DNA from: Marivita sp.
GTDB lineage: Bacteria > Pseudomonadota > Alphaproteobacteria > Rhodobacterales > Rhodobacteraceae
DNA: 64,000 nucleotides
Assembly (NCBI RefSeq): GCF_020055675.1
Contig: NZ_JAIPUS010000007.1
Coordinates: forward strand, 82,004 to 146,003
Reading direction: 5' to 3'
The notes below the pieces were generated by a model. That model was not told the DNA's origin. It saw nothing but the letters and a program-made list of their open reading frames with translations, and ran no database searches. Each line of letters begins with the position of its first letter. The first letter of the stretch is position 1. Below are positions 8,573 through 17,209 of the stretch, in pieces. The translations under genes and the position numbers were made by a program.

Positions 8573-8794
8573 ATGAAAAAAGACATCCATCCCGATTACC
8601 ACCTGATCGACGTCAAGATGACCGACGGCACCGTGGTCCAGATGCGGTCCACCTGGGGCAGCGAAGGCGACCAGTTGTCGCTCGACATCGACCCGTCCGT
8701 GCACCCGGCCTGGACCGGCGGCAATTCGCGCCTCATGGACACCGGTGGACGCGTTTCGAAATTCAAGAAAAAATACGAAGGCCTCGGATTCTAG
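8573..8794 (+). CDS. rpmE: 50S ribosomal protein L31 (cysteine-free form)
   Basis: A 73-residue ribosomal protein. [10 protein letters not shown] and the C-terminal [11 protein letters not shown] are typical. It contains no cysteine at all, so it is the zinc-independent (C-minus) kind and lacks the CxxC ribbon of zinc-binding L31. It follows rplS closely and is followed by a factor-independent terminator, so it ends the translation block that begins with ffh. Confidence 0.95.
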   Translation: MKKDIHPDYHLIDVKMTDGTVVQMRSTWGSEGDQLSLDIDPSVHPAWTGGNSRLMDTGGRVSKFKKKYEGLGF

Positions 8795-8819
8795 ACCCCG
8801 CTGCCAACCGAGAGACAAG

Positions 8820-8846
8820 GGCCGCCCGGACATGGGCGGCCTTTTG
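8820..8846 (+). terminator. Factor-independent terminator after rpmE
   Basis: Stem GGCCGCCC (8820-8827), six-base loop, GGGCGGCC (8834-8841), followed by TTTT. It lies 25 nt after the rpmE stop and ends the ribosomal-protein transcript. The rest of the gap to 9085 contains a 12-bp palindrome, CTATGCGCATAG (9046-9057), 28 bp upstream of mipZ. Confidence 0.85.
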
Positions 8847-9085
8847 CGTTCCGCGCCAGCGCAAAGGATCGGCAAGGCCCCGCATTCTCGGCGACACGGA
8901 CACGTCACGTGAACGGGCCTGCCTTTGCGCAGCCCCTCTCGGGCCTCTGGCCGCCGCCCGGCCGGGCAAAACAGGTGAGACGCGCCTGCACCGCTGAGCA
9001 ACCGATTTGACGACGGCCCGCTTCTCACGTTGCAACTCGCCGCATCTATGCGCATAGCTGGCAAAAAGCACCTGAGAGCAGACGC

Positions 9086-9895
9086 ATGGCGCATATCATT
9101 GTTGTCGGAAATGAAAAGGGCGGCGCTGGCAAATCGACCGTGTCGATGCACGTGGCCACGGCGCTGGCGCGCATGGGCCACAAAGTCGGCGCGCTGGATC
9201 TCGACCTGCGGCAAAAAACGATGGGCCGCTATGTCACCAATCGCCTGGAAGAACTGGCACGCACGCAGCTCGATCTGCCCAGCCCACGCTTTCTTGAACT
9301 GCCCGAGATCGACCCCGACAGCCTGCAACCGGGCGAGAACATCTATGACCACCGCCTGTCCGCCGCCGTGGCCGAATTGGAGCCCGGAAGCGATTTCATC
9401 CTGATCGACTGCCCCGGGTCGCATACCCGCCTCAGCCAGGTGGCCCATTCGCTGGCCGACACGCTTGTCACACCGCTGAACGACAGCTTCGTGGATTTCG
9501 ATTTGCTGGCCCATACCGATGCCGCCGGCGAAAAGATCGAAGGCCCCTCTGTCTACTCCGAGATGGTCTGGAACGCCCGCCAATTGCGGGCCCAGGCCGG
9601 GCTGCCCCCGATCGACTGGGTGGTGCTGCGCAACCGCCTTGGTGCACAGCAGATGGTCAACAAGGCCAAGATGGAAAAGGCGCTGGAGCGGCTGTCCAAG
9701 CGGATCGGCTTCCGCGTCGCTCCCGGTTTCAACGAACGGGTCATCTTCCGGGAGCTGTTCCCCCGCGGCATGACGCTGCTCGATCTCAAGGATATGGGCG
9801 TCAAACAACTCAATATTTCCAACATCGCCGCCCGTCAGGAATTGCGCGACCTGATCAAATCGCTCAACCTGCCGAATGTCTCGATCACCTTCTGA
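9086..9895 (+). CDS. mipZ: Division plane positioning ATPase MipZ
   Basis: ParA/MinD-like ATPase of 269 residues that forms a bipolar gradient from ParB-bound origins and inhibits FtsZ away from midcell; it replaces MinCDE in alphaproteobacteria. The deviant Walker A GNEKGGAGKST (residues 8-18) has the signature lysine. The Walker B region is FILIDCPGS, and the family segments DLDLRQKTMGRY and DWVVLRNRL are present. It is monocistronic or leads the small downstream gene, after the rpmE terminator. A palindrome CTATGCGCATAG sits just upstream and may be regulatory. Confidence 0.93.
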   Translation: MAHIIVVGNEKGGAGKSTVSMHVATALARMGHKVGALDLDLRQKTMGRYVTNRLEELARTQLDLPSPRFLELPEIDPDSLQPGENIYDHRLSAAVAELEPGSDFILIDCPGSHTRLSQVAHSLADTLVTPLNDSFVDFDLLAHTDAAGEKIEGPSVYSEMVWNARQLRAQAGLPPIDWVVLRNRLGAQQMVNKAKMEKALERLSKRIGFRVAPGFNERVIFRELFPRGMTLLDLKDMGVKQLNISNIAARQELRDLIKSLNLPNVSITF

Positions 9896-9904
9896 ATGAC
9901 CTGA

Positions 9905-10102
9905 ATGACCGGCACCTCCCGCAAAGAGCTATGGTTCCGCATCGCCTTCAGCCTTGCCGGACTTGGGCTTCTCGGGGCGACGATCGCCGTGCGCGGCATC
10001 AGCAATTCCGCGGCCCTCGTGGAGGTAGTGGGAATCGCCGGCCTGTTCTTCGGCGGCACCGCGATCTGGTCCGCGATCCGGCTTTGGCGCAGTCGCAACT
10101 GA
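9905..10102 (+). CDS. Small membrane protein, unknown function
   Basis: 65 residues with two hydrophobic helices (about residues 11-30, FRIAFSLAGLGLLGATIAV-like, and 37-58, VEVVGIAGLFFGGTAIW), ending in a basic RLWRSRN. It starts 9 nt after the mipZ stop in the same direction, so cotranscription with mipZ is likely. No family was recognised; such short inner-membrane proteins are often missed. Confidence 0.6.
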   Translation: MTGTSRKELWFRIAFSLAGLGLLGATIAVRGISNSAALVEVVGIAGLFFGGTAIWSAIRLWRSRN

Positions 10103-10152
10103 CTTGCCTTGCTCCGCGTGCTTGTGTTTGATCGGGCCAAAAGGATACCACC

Positions 10153-10929
10153 ATGCCCGCTCCCCTGAATCGCTTCAAAGCCCGGCTCGCCTCGGGCGAG
10201 CCTCAGCTTGGCCTTTGGCTCGCCCTTGGCAGCGGCTACGCCGCCGAGGTGGCCGCCTCCGCCGGGTATGACTGGCTGCTGATCGACGGCGAACACGCGC
10301 CCAATGACCTCGGATCGATCCACGAACAGCTCATGGCGCTGTCAGGCCATCCGGTATCGCCGATCCTGCGCTTGCCGCAGAACGACCCCGCCTTGATCAA
10401 ACAGGCCCTCGACATGGGCGCGCAAAGCCTGCTGTGCCCGATGGTCAACTCTGCCGAAGACGCCCGCGCGATCGTCCGCGCCATGCGCTATCCGCCAGAC
10501 GGCATACGCGGCGTCGGTCATGTGCTGGGCCGCGCATCCCGGTTCAATGGCGTGCCCGATTACCTGCAAACCGCGCAGGACGAATTGTGCCTGATCGTTC
10601 AGGCCGAAAGCACCGTGGCGATGGATGCGCTGGAAGAGATTTGTGGCGTCGATGGCGTGGACGGCGTGTTCATCGGCCCTGCGGATCTCTGTGCCGACAT
10701 GGGCCTCTTGCCCGACATCGCCCATCCCGACGTGCGCGCCAGCATTCAAGACGGGTTGCGCCGCATCCGCGCCACCGGCAAGGCGGCGGGCATCATCGAT
10801 ACAGATCCGGTCCTGATCCAGCAGGACATGGACGCCGGCGCCAATTTCGTCGCCCTCGGGGCGGATTTGCTGGTGCTGGCCGGCGGTTTGCGCAGCCTTG
10901 TGGACACATGGAAACCCCGGACCACATGA
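10153..10929 (+). CDS. HpcH/HpaI family aldolase
   Basis: A 258-residue class II (metal-dependent) pyruvate aldolase of the HpcH/HpaI family, which splits 4-hydroxy-2-oxo acids into pyruvate and an aldehyde. Visible marks are GLWLALGSGYAAEVAA, LLIDGEHAPND (acidic metal-site region), the QAES segment (metal-binding Glu) and FIGPADLCADMG. AAAGGA precedes the ATG. The in vivo substrate is unclear: no aromatic catabolism genes are nearby. Convergent with the TsoY-like gene. Confidence 0.87.
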   Translation: MPAPLNRFKARLASGEPQLGLWLALGSGYAAEVAASAGYDWLLIDGEHAPNDLGSIHEQLMALSGHPVSPILRLPQNDPALIKQALDMGAQSLLCPMVNSAEDARAIVRAMRYPPDGIRGVGHVLGRASRFNGVPDYLQTAQDELCLIVQAESTVAMDALEEICGVDGVDGVFIGPADLCADMGLLPDIAHPDVRASIQDGLRRIRATGKAAGIIDTDPVLIQQDMDAGANFVALGADLLVLAGGLRSLVDTWKPRTT

Positions 10930-10962
10930 TCCGGGGCTCCCGACAGCACCTTGGGGTTGGGC

Positions 10963-12180
10963 CTATTCGGCAGGTACTGTATCCATCGCCGGGCTGCGGC
11001 GTGCAAAATGCTGGCGGTTCAGGCGCAGCACCAGCGCGATCGCGATCGCTTGCGCCACCAGCGCTACCGCTGTGACGGCCCAGTAGGCGACACCGAACTG
11101 CGCAACCGCCCCGGCAGCCACCAGCCCCTTGTTCAGGAAGAACTGGATCATCACCGCAAAGGCCACCGCCGGGCAGACCAGCGCATAAGAGCCGGGGGAT
11201 GTGCTGGACCCGATGACAAAATCACGGAAATAGCCCTGACGGCGCATGACCACAGCACCCAGCAGCAGAAACGCCACCTGCACCGACACCAGCCGTGCCA
11301 GGAAAATCATCGTTTCACCCGGCTGTACCTGCACATCGAAGGCAACATGCAGACCGTGATCCTGCCGCAGGAACAGGATGCCCAGCACGGTGACAATCGG
11401 CACGATGATCATCAGCGTCGGTCCCGATTCCCGCGCGGTGCCATGCTGCAGCATCGACGCAAAGGCCGTGATCGCCGCGATCACGGTATAGAGGATCGCC
11501 GCCACCCCGAAGACCGTCGACAGGACCAACGCGATGGCCACGGTGGCGGGGGTCGTGCTCATCGCGGCGGGCGCGGCAAAGCCGACACCGATCATCGAGA
11601 TGCTGAACGCCGGCAAGAGCTGCGCAAAGGAGTTATGCGCCGTCACGTCGAACACACCGCCCTTGGACAGCACACGCCCCAGGAACGCGCCGATCATCGA
11701 AAAGGCCATCACGCCGATCCCCGCGAAGGCGATCAATGCCAGCGGGAACAGGTACTCCACCACGCTCCAGAGCTGCGGCACAAAGACCAGCCCGACAATG
11801 AACATCGCGTTCACGCTCATGGCCAGCGCCAGCGGCATCGCCAGCAACGTGGCTTCGGCATTGGTCTGGCGCAGCTTGGCATAGTCATCGGTCTGCTTGA
11901 AAGCCGACAGCGCTTGCAGGTTCCAGATCAGGGACTTGATGTTGAGAAAGGCAAACACCGCGATGCCGACCAGCGCCACCGTGATCCCGGTCTGCAGCGC
12001 AAGCCCCCCCGTGGCAAAAGCCGCCGTGATATCCTCGAACACCGGCACGGGCTGACCGGGATGCGGCACCCAGAACATCAGGAACATGAAAAACGTCACC
12101 GCGATGCCGCCCGCGCCAAGCGACGCAAGGAAATAGATCGGCGAATAGGTATCGGCAGGTCTGGTTGTGGAATGATCCAT
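10963..12180 (-). CDS. TsoY-like multi-pass membrane protein
   Basis: A 405-residue integral membrane protein with about ten hydrophobic helices spread over its length, opening MDHSTTRPADTYSPIYFLAS. It resembles proteins annotated in Rhodobacterales as the TsoY family of (seleno)proteins; the single cysteine in SYALVCPAVAF near the C-terminus would fit the Cys/Sec position of that family. This is from memory of the family. The biochemical role is unknown, but a link to sulfur compounds fits the operator found upstream. AAGGAG lies 7 nt before the ATG. Alone on its strand; convergent with the aldolase gene. Confidence 0.6.
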   Translation of the reverse strand: MDHSTTRPADTYSPIYFLASLGAGGIAVTFFMFLMFWVPHPGQPVPVFEDITAAFATGGLALQTGITVALVGIAVFAFLNIKSLIWNLQALSAFKQTDDYAKLRQTNAEATLLAMPLALAMSVNAMFIVGLVFVPQLWSVVEYLFPLALIAFAGIGVMAFSMIGAFLGRVLSKGGVFDVTAHNSFAQLLPAFSISMIGVGFAAPAAMSTTPATVAIALVLSTVFGVAAILYTVIAAITAFASMLQHGTARESGPTLMIIVPIVTVLGILFLRQDHGLHVAFDVQVQPGETMIFLARLVSVQVAFLLLGAVVMRRQGYFRDFVIGSSTSPGSYALVCPAVAFAVMIQFFLNKGLVAAGAVAQFGVAYWAVTAVALVAQAIAIALVLRLNRQHFARRSPAMDTVPAE

Positions 12181-12196
12181 GACGGGTCTCCTTTAT

Positions 12197-12241
12197 ATTC
12201 TGGTTTCGGAATATTTATACATTCCAATTTCAGAATGTAAA
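12197..12241 (-). promoter_or_regulatory. Promoter with two ATTC-N8-GAAT operators for the TsoY-like gene
   Basis: Two copies of ATTC-N8-GAAT occur at 12197-12212 and 12221-12236, 24 bp apart, and the whole block is roughly one large dyad. Reading on the minus strand, TTTACA (12241-12236) and TATAAA (12219-12214), separated by 16 bp, form a good sigma-70 promoter. One operator lies between -35 and -10 and the other just downstream of -10, an arrangement expected for repression. ATTC-N8-GAAT is, as I recall it, the motif bound by the persulfide-sensing ArsR-family repressor SqrR of Rhodobacter; related BigR/YgaV proteins bind similar AT-rich dyads. No such repressor gene is in the window. Confidence 0.75.
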
Positions 12242-12420
12242 GACACAGGCGCACGGAATTTGTCAGCGCGGTCGCATCTCGCGTGAAGGCGTCCACAAGT
12301 CAGCCCAATATCTTGTGGATAATCACGGCCACCTCACCACATGCGGAGACAAATCGTTGACTCGCCGGCAGGCCCCGCGACACACTGCCCGAACGGCAGG
12401 GAATCAGGCAGGTTTCACAG

Positions 12421-15400
12421 GTGCGCTTTTCCAAACTTCGTTTGACAGGGTTCAAAAGCTTTGTTGACCCCACCGATCTGGTCATTGCCGATGGCCTGAC
12501 CGGCGTCGTGGGTCCGAACGGCTGTGGCAAGTCCAACCTGCTCGAGGCGCTGCGCTGGGTGATGGGCGAGAACCGCCCGACCGCAATGCGCGGCGGCGGC
12601 ATGGAGGACGTGATCTTTGCCGGCGCCGCCACGCGCCCTGCCCGAAACTATGCCGAGGTGTCGATCCATATCGACAATTCGGACCGGCTCGCCCCGGCAG
12701 GGTTCAACGATCAGGACCAGATCGACATCGTGCGCCGCATCACCCGCGACGCCGGCAGCGCGTTCAAGACCAATGGAAAGGACACGCGCGCCCGCGACGT
12801 GCAGATGCTCTTTGCCGACGCCTCCACCGGCTCGCATTCCCCCGCCCTCGTGCGGCAGGGCCAGATCAGTGAACTGATCAACGCCAAACCCAAGAACCGC
12901 CGCCGCATCCTTGAAGAGGCCGCTGGCATTTCCGGTCTCTACCAGCGCCGCCACGAGGCCGAGCTGAAGCTCAAGAACACCGAAGCAAACCTTCTGCGTG
13001 TCGATGACGTGATCGAACAGCTTGCCGCGCAGCTGACACAACTGGCCCGGCAAGCCAAGCAGGCGGCCCGCTACCGCGCCATCGGCGAAGAGCTGCGCCA
13101 CGCCGAGGGTCTGCTGCTTTATCGCCGCTGGAAGGACGCCGACACCAGCCGCGCCGAGGCCGATGCGCAATTGCGCGAGCGGACGACAGCGGCGGCCAAG
13201 GCCGAAACCGCCGCGCGCGACGCAACCAAGGCGCGCGAACAGGCGGATGACGCGCTGCCCCCCCGGCGCGAGGAAGCCGCCATCGCCGCCGCCATCGTGC
13301 AGCGCCTGACGTTGCAACGCGACACCCTCTCCGAACAGGAACGCCGCGCCGAGGAGACGATCCAGACCCTCACACGCCGCATTGAGCAGTTGACCAGGGA
13401 CATGGAGCGCGAAGGCGGCCTCAACCGGGATGCCGGCGAGACAATCCAGCAATTGGAATGGGAAGCGCGCGAACTCGAAAAGGCGGCCCAGGGCCATGAC
13501 GACAAGATCGCCGCAGCATCACAGACGGCATCAGAGGCGGGCGCGATCCTGCAAGCCCGCGAAGCCGACCTGAGCCAGAAGACCGAAGATGTCGCCCGCC
13601 TCGCGGCGCGGCACCAATCGGCGCAGCGCCTTCTGTCGGACGCACGAAAGACGCTGGACCGGAACGAGGCCGAAACCACCCGCGCCCGCGCGGCAATGAC
13701 AGCGGCGAAACAGGCGCTCACCGCGGCCAACACCGCCGCGGACCAGGCGCAGGAGGAACAGACCGCCGCACGCGACCTGTCCGAACGCGCCGATCAGGTC
13801 CTGACCGAAGCGGAAGCCGCCCGCGCCGAGACGCAATCGCTCGAAGCAGATGCCCGCGCCACAAGATCCGAAGCCGAAGGCGAGATGAGCGCGCTGTCTG
13901 CCGAGACCACCGCGCTGGCCCGCTTGCTGGATCGCGACACCGCCGAGGGGGGACAAATCCTTGACCGGCTGCAAGTCGAACAGGGCTTCGAAAAGGCGCT
14001 TGGGGCTGCCTTGGCCGACGATCTGCGCGCCCCCGAGGTCGGCGGCGATGGCCCGACCGGCTGGACCATCCTGCCCGCCTATGACACCGATCAACCCTTG
14101 CCCGATGGCATCACGCCGCTCACCCGTCACGTCTCGGTCCCCGAAGTTCTGGAACGCCGCATGGCGCAGATCGGCCTGGCCGATGCAGACGACGCCGCGC
14201 GGCTGCAACCGCTCCTGAAACCGGGACAGCGGCTGGTCAGCGTCGATGGCGATCTCTGGCGCTGGGATGGCTATCGCGCCTGGGCCGAAGACGCCCCATC
14301 GGCGGCGGCGCTGCGGCTTGAACAACTCAACCGGCTGGAAGCGCTGAAGCAGGAAACCGCGCGCGCCTCGGCCCGCGCCGAGGGCGCCCGCGACGCGCAT
14401 GACAGCCTGACAGACCGTCTTGCGAGCCTCACCGAGGCCGAGAAAACCGCCCGCAAGGCCCGCCGCGATGCCGACGCTGCCGTCACGGACGCCGCGCGCA
14501 AGCTCTCTCGCGCCGAGGCCGACCGCGACATGGCCGAAGGCAAGCTCGAAAGCCTTGGCCTTGCCCTGTCACGCCACGAGGACGAGGCGACCACCGCGCG
14601 CGCGCAACTGACCGAGGCCGAGCGCGCGGTTGGCGATCTCGAAGATCTCGACGCCGCGCGCGCCGAAGTCGAGGACCTCAGGATGACCGTCGAGGCGGCG
14701 CGCATGACCATGATGGCCCGCCGCTCCGAACAGGACGAACTTCGCCGCGAAGGGGACGCCCGCAAGGCCCGGTCGCAGCAAGTGACAAAGGACCTCAGCG
14801 GGTGGCGGTACCGGCTCGAGACGGCGGAAAAGCGCAGCGCCGAACTCGCCGACCGCCGGACCGCCGCGCAGTCGGAACTCGATGCGGCCTCTGGCACCCC
14901 GGCCGAGCTTGCCGCCCAGCGCGACAGTCTGGGCCACGAGATCACGCAGGCCGAAGCGCGCAAGGCCGCCGCAGACGACGCCCTTTCCGCTGCCGAAGGC
15001 AGCCTGCGCCATGCCGATCAGGCCGAACGCGAGGCCGAACGCACCGCCTCTGAAGCGCGCGAGGCCCGCGCCCGCTCCGAAGCCCACGCCGAAGCCGCAC
15101 GCGACGCCGTGATCGCCGCCGCGGAACGCATCGCAGACGAACAGGACACCAGCCCCACCGCGCTGCTGCAAAAGCTCGGGGCCGATCCCGACGCGCTGCC
15201 CAAGGCCGAGTCGATCGACAACGACGTGACCCGCCTGAAGCGTCAACGCGACGCGCTGGGTGCGGTCAACCTGCGCGCCGAGGAAGACGCCCGCGATGTT
15301 CAGGAAGAGCACGATTCCCTTCTGTCCGAGAAGGAGGATCTCGAAGAGGCGGTCAAAACCCTGCGCTCGGGCATTGCGTCGCTCAACCGCGAGGGCCGTG

Positions 15401-15876
15401 AACGGCTCCTGACCGCATTCGAGCAGGTCAACAACAACTTTTCCCTGCTCTTTACGCATCTGTTTGCCGGCGGCGAGGCCAACCTGGTCATGGTCGAAAG
15501 TGACGATCCCTTGGAGGCCGGGCTGGAAATCATGTGCCAGCCGCCGGGCAAGAAGCTGTCGACCCTGTCCTTGCTGTCGGGGGGCGAACAGACCCTCACG
15601 GCGCTGGCGCTCATCTTTGCGGTCTTTCTGGCCAACCCGGCCCCGATTTGCGTTCTGGACGAGGTCGATGCGCCGCTCGATGATGCCAATGTGACGCGTT
15701 TCTGCGACCTGCTGGACGAGATGTGCCGCCGCACCGAAACGCGCTTTCTGATCATCACGCATCACGCCGTCACCATGTCGCGCATGGACCGGCTCTTTGG
15801 TGTCACGATGCAGGAACAAGGGGTGAGCCAGCTTGTTTCGGTCGATCTGAACAAGGCCGAAAAGATGGTCGCGTAA
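12421..15876 (+). CDS. smc: Chromosome segregation protein SMC
   Basis: ATPase of the bacterial condensin that compacts and separates sister chromosomes with ScpA and ScpB. 1151 residues from a GTG start. N-terminal head with Walker A GPNGCGKS (31-38), a long coiled coil rich in Ala, Glu and Arg, a hinge at roughly 500-640 (around GWTILPAYDTDQPLP), a second coiled coil, and the C-terminal head with signature LSGGEQ (1052-1057) and Walker B CVLDEVDAPLDD. The length is typical. The 240 bp upstream hold the divergent TsoY-like promoter and no gene. Confidence 0.97.
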   Translation: MRFSKLRLTGFKSFVDPTDLVIADGLTGVVGPNGCGKSNLLEALRWVMGENRPTAMRGGGMEDVIFAGAATRPARNYAEVSIHIDNSDRLAPAGFNDQDQIDIVRRITRDAGSAFKTNGKDTRARDVQMLFADASTGSHSPALVRQGQISELINAKPKNRRRILEEAAGISGLYQRRHEAELKLKNTEANLLRVDDVIEQLAAQLTQLARQAKQAARYRAIGEELRHAEGLLLYRRWKDADTSRAEADAQLRERTTAAAKAETAARDATKAREQADDALPPRREEAAIAAAIVQRLTLQRDTLSEQERRAEETIQTLTRRIEQLTRDMEREGGLNRDAGETIQQLEWEARELEKAAQGHDDKIAAASQTASEAGAILQAREADLSQKTEDVARLAARHQSAQRLLSDARKTLDRNEAETTRARAAMTAAKQALTAANTAADQAQEEQTAARDLSERADQVLTEAEAARAETQSLEADARATRSEAEGEMSALSAETTALARLLDRDTAEGGQILDRLQVEQGFEKALGAALADDLRAPEVGGDGPTGWTILPAYDTDQPLPDGITPLTRHVSVPEVLERRMAQIGLADADDAARLQPLLKPGQRLVSVDGDLWRWDGYRAWAEDAPSAAALRLEQLNRLEALKQETARASARAEGARDAHDSLTDRLASLTEAEKTARKARRDADAAVTDAARKLSRAEADRDMAEGKLESLGLALSRHEDEATTARAQLTEAERAVGDLEDLDAARAEVEDLRMTVEAARMTMMARRSEQDELRREGDARKARSQQVTKDLSGWRYRLETAEKRSAELADRRTAAQSELDAASGTPAELAAQRDSLGHEITQAEARKAAADDALSAAEGSLRHADQAEREAERTASEAREARARSEAHAEAARDAVIAAAERIADEQDTSPTALLQKLGADPDALPKAESIDNDVTRLKRQRDALGAVNLRAEEDARDVQEEHDSLLSEKEDLEEAVKTLRSGIASLNREGRERLLTAFEQVNNNFSLLFTHLFAGGEANLVMVESDDPLEAGLEIMCQPPGKKLSTLSLLSGGEQTLTALALIFAVFLANPAPICVLDEVDAPLDDANVTRFCDLLDEMCRRTETRFLIITHHAVTMSRMDRLFGVTMQEQGVSQLVSVDLNKAEKMVA

Positions 15877-16008
15877 TCCAGTCTCGGCAGTGGCACTTGC
15901 GCTGGCGCTGGTGGTGGATGGTCCGTGCGGCCTTGGTCCGTCCAGAGACCGCGTCCAAACCTTTAAAAATCGTAAAGACGGCCCCGTAACCCACTGAAAT
16001 CACTGAGC

Positions 16009-16040
16009 CGGTAGGCTGTCCCACGCGTGGGACGCTACCG
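16009..16040. repeat. GTCCCA...TGGGAC palindrome, copy 1
   Basis: A perfect 16-bp palindrome at 16018-16033 (arm GTCCCACG), enclosed by an outer inverted repeat CGGTAG/CTACCG (16009-16014 and 16035-16040) with a small asymmetric internal loop. It overlaps the stop codon of the GlsB-like gene and would form a hairpin at the 3' end of that mRNA, without a T-run. A nearly identical core (same arms, centre inverted) occurs at 54311-54330, also directly after a stop codon. Confidence 0.75.
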
Positions 16041-16292
16041 CCGCCGGTTCCGCACCGCGCCACGCCAATGAGTCGGCACGATGATCAGCGCCCCCAGGGA
16101 GGACACGATCGCGTTCAGTCCGGGCGATCCGAATCCGATCCCGAACATGATGCGCACGAAATAGGCCACGAAGGCCCCGCCCACGCAGATGATGATGCTC
16201 TGAAGAATCCCGTTTCTGGTGAACCCCGTCTTCTCCGAGATATATCCGACGATCCCCGCGATCACGACGGTGCCCATCAAGATCATGAACAT
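16035..16292 (-). CDS. GlsB/YeaQ/YmgE family membrane protein
   Basis: An 85-residue protein with three hydrophobic helices: [28 protein letters not shown] and [11 protein letters not shown]. The G-x-x-x-x-x-x-x-G-x-x-G-A pattern of the transglycosylase-associated (GlsB/YeaQ) family is present, and it ends in a basic RNRRR tail. The family is associated with general stress in several bacteria. The ATG at 16292 has GGGAGA upstream and overlaps the fmt stop by 10 bp, so it is probably the last gene of the deformylase-fmt operon. A palindrome overlaps its end. Confidence 0.75.
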   Translation of the reverse strand: MFMILMGTVVIAGIVGYISEKTGFTRNGILQSIIICVGGAFVAYFVRIMFGIGFGSPGLNAIVSSLGALIIVPTHWRGAVRNRRR

Positions 16293-17206
16293 GATGTCTC
16301 TCCCAAACGGGTCCCGACCGGGACCGCCGATCCATGCAGGAAATCCGCCGCATCCTGTGCGCCCTTGCCGGCCCGTTGCGCCCGGCTGATCCTGACCGCG
16401 CCCTGCCCGCAAGCGATCGTGAACCGATCATCCAGCGCCGTTCCCACGGGCCCCGAGCCATCGACCACGCAGCTTCCCAGGAGCTTCACCCGGTCGCCGC
16501 CGATCAGGGTCCACGCCCCCGGGAAAGGCGACAGCCCGCGGATCAGGCGGTCCACCTCGGTCGCGGGGCGGGACCAGTCGATCCGGGCCTCGGATTTGTC
16601 GATCTTGTCGGCATAGGTGACGCCCTCATCAGGCTGTTGACGTGGGATGAGCCCGCCCGGATTTTCCAGCGCCTGCACGATCAGATCGGCACCGATGCCG
16701 CTCAACCGGTCATGCAGCGCCCCGGTTGTCTCTGTCTCGCCGATCGGGGTCGCGGACCGCAGCAGGACCGGGCCGGTGTCCAGCCCCGCCTCCATCTGCA
16801 TGATGCACACCCCGGTCTCGGCATCCCCGGCCATGACCGCGCGATGGATCGGTGCAGCCCCCCGCCAGCGCGGCAGGAGCGACGCGTGGATGTTCAGGCA
16901 GCCATACCGTGGCGCATCCAGAATCGGCTGCGGCAGGATCAGCCCATAGGCCACCACCACCGCGACATCTGCCCCGAGCGCGGCAAAGTCCCGTTGGGCG
17001 ACCTCGTTGCGCAGGCTCGTCGGGTGCCGCACATCAAGTCCCAACGCCACCGCCCGCGCGTGGACGGGGGTGGGCCGGTCCTTCCTGCCCCGGCCGGCAG
17101 GACGCGGCGGCTGACTGTAAACGGCGACGATCTCATGACCCGCCTCGACCAGCGCGTCGAGAACCGGAACCGAGAAATCCGGAGTGCCCATGAAGACGAT
17201 CCGCAT
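16283..17206 (-). CDS. fmt: Methionyl-tRNA formyltransferase
   Basis: A 307-residue enzyme that formylates the initiator Met-tRNA using 10-formyltetrahydrofolate. The start [16 protein letters not shown], the substrate-binding segment [12 protein letters not shown] and the LDTGPVL motif are diagnostic; the C-terminal tRNA-binding domain starts near residue 205. It follows three peptide deformylase genes with a 3-nt gap, so the enzymes that add and remove the formyl group are expressed together. Confidence 0.96.
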   Translation of the reverse strand: MRIVFMGTPDFSVPVLDALVEAGHEIVAVYSQPPRPAGRGRKDRPTPVHARAVALGLDVRHPTSLRNEVAQRDFAALGADVAVVVAYGLILPQPILDAPRYGCLNIHASLLPRWRGAAPIHRAVMAGDAETGVCIMQMEAGLDTGPVLLRSATPIGETETTGALHDRLSGIGADLIVQALENPGGLIPRQQPDEGVTYADKIDKSEARIDWSRPATEVDRLIRGLSPFPGAWTLIGGDRVKLLGSCVVDGSGPVGTALDDRFTIACGQGAVRISRAQRAGKGAQDAADFLHGSAVPVGTRLGETSCS

Positions 17207-17209
17207 AGC

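Noticed and set aside
10951..12240. Plus-strand open frame of 429 codons over the TsoY-like gene
   Set aside because: The translation is extremely rich in Arg, His and Gln, while the minus strand gives a clean multi-helix membrane protein with a ribosome binding site and promoter.
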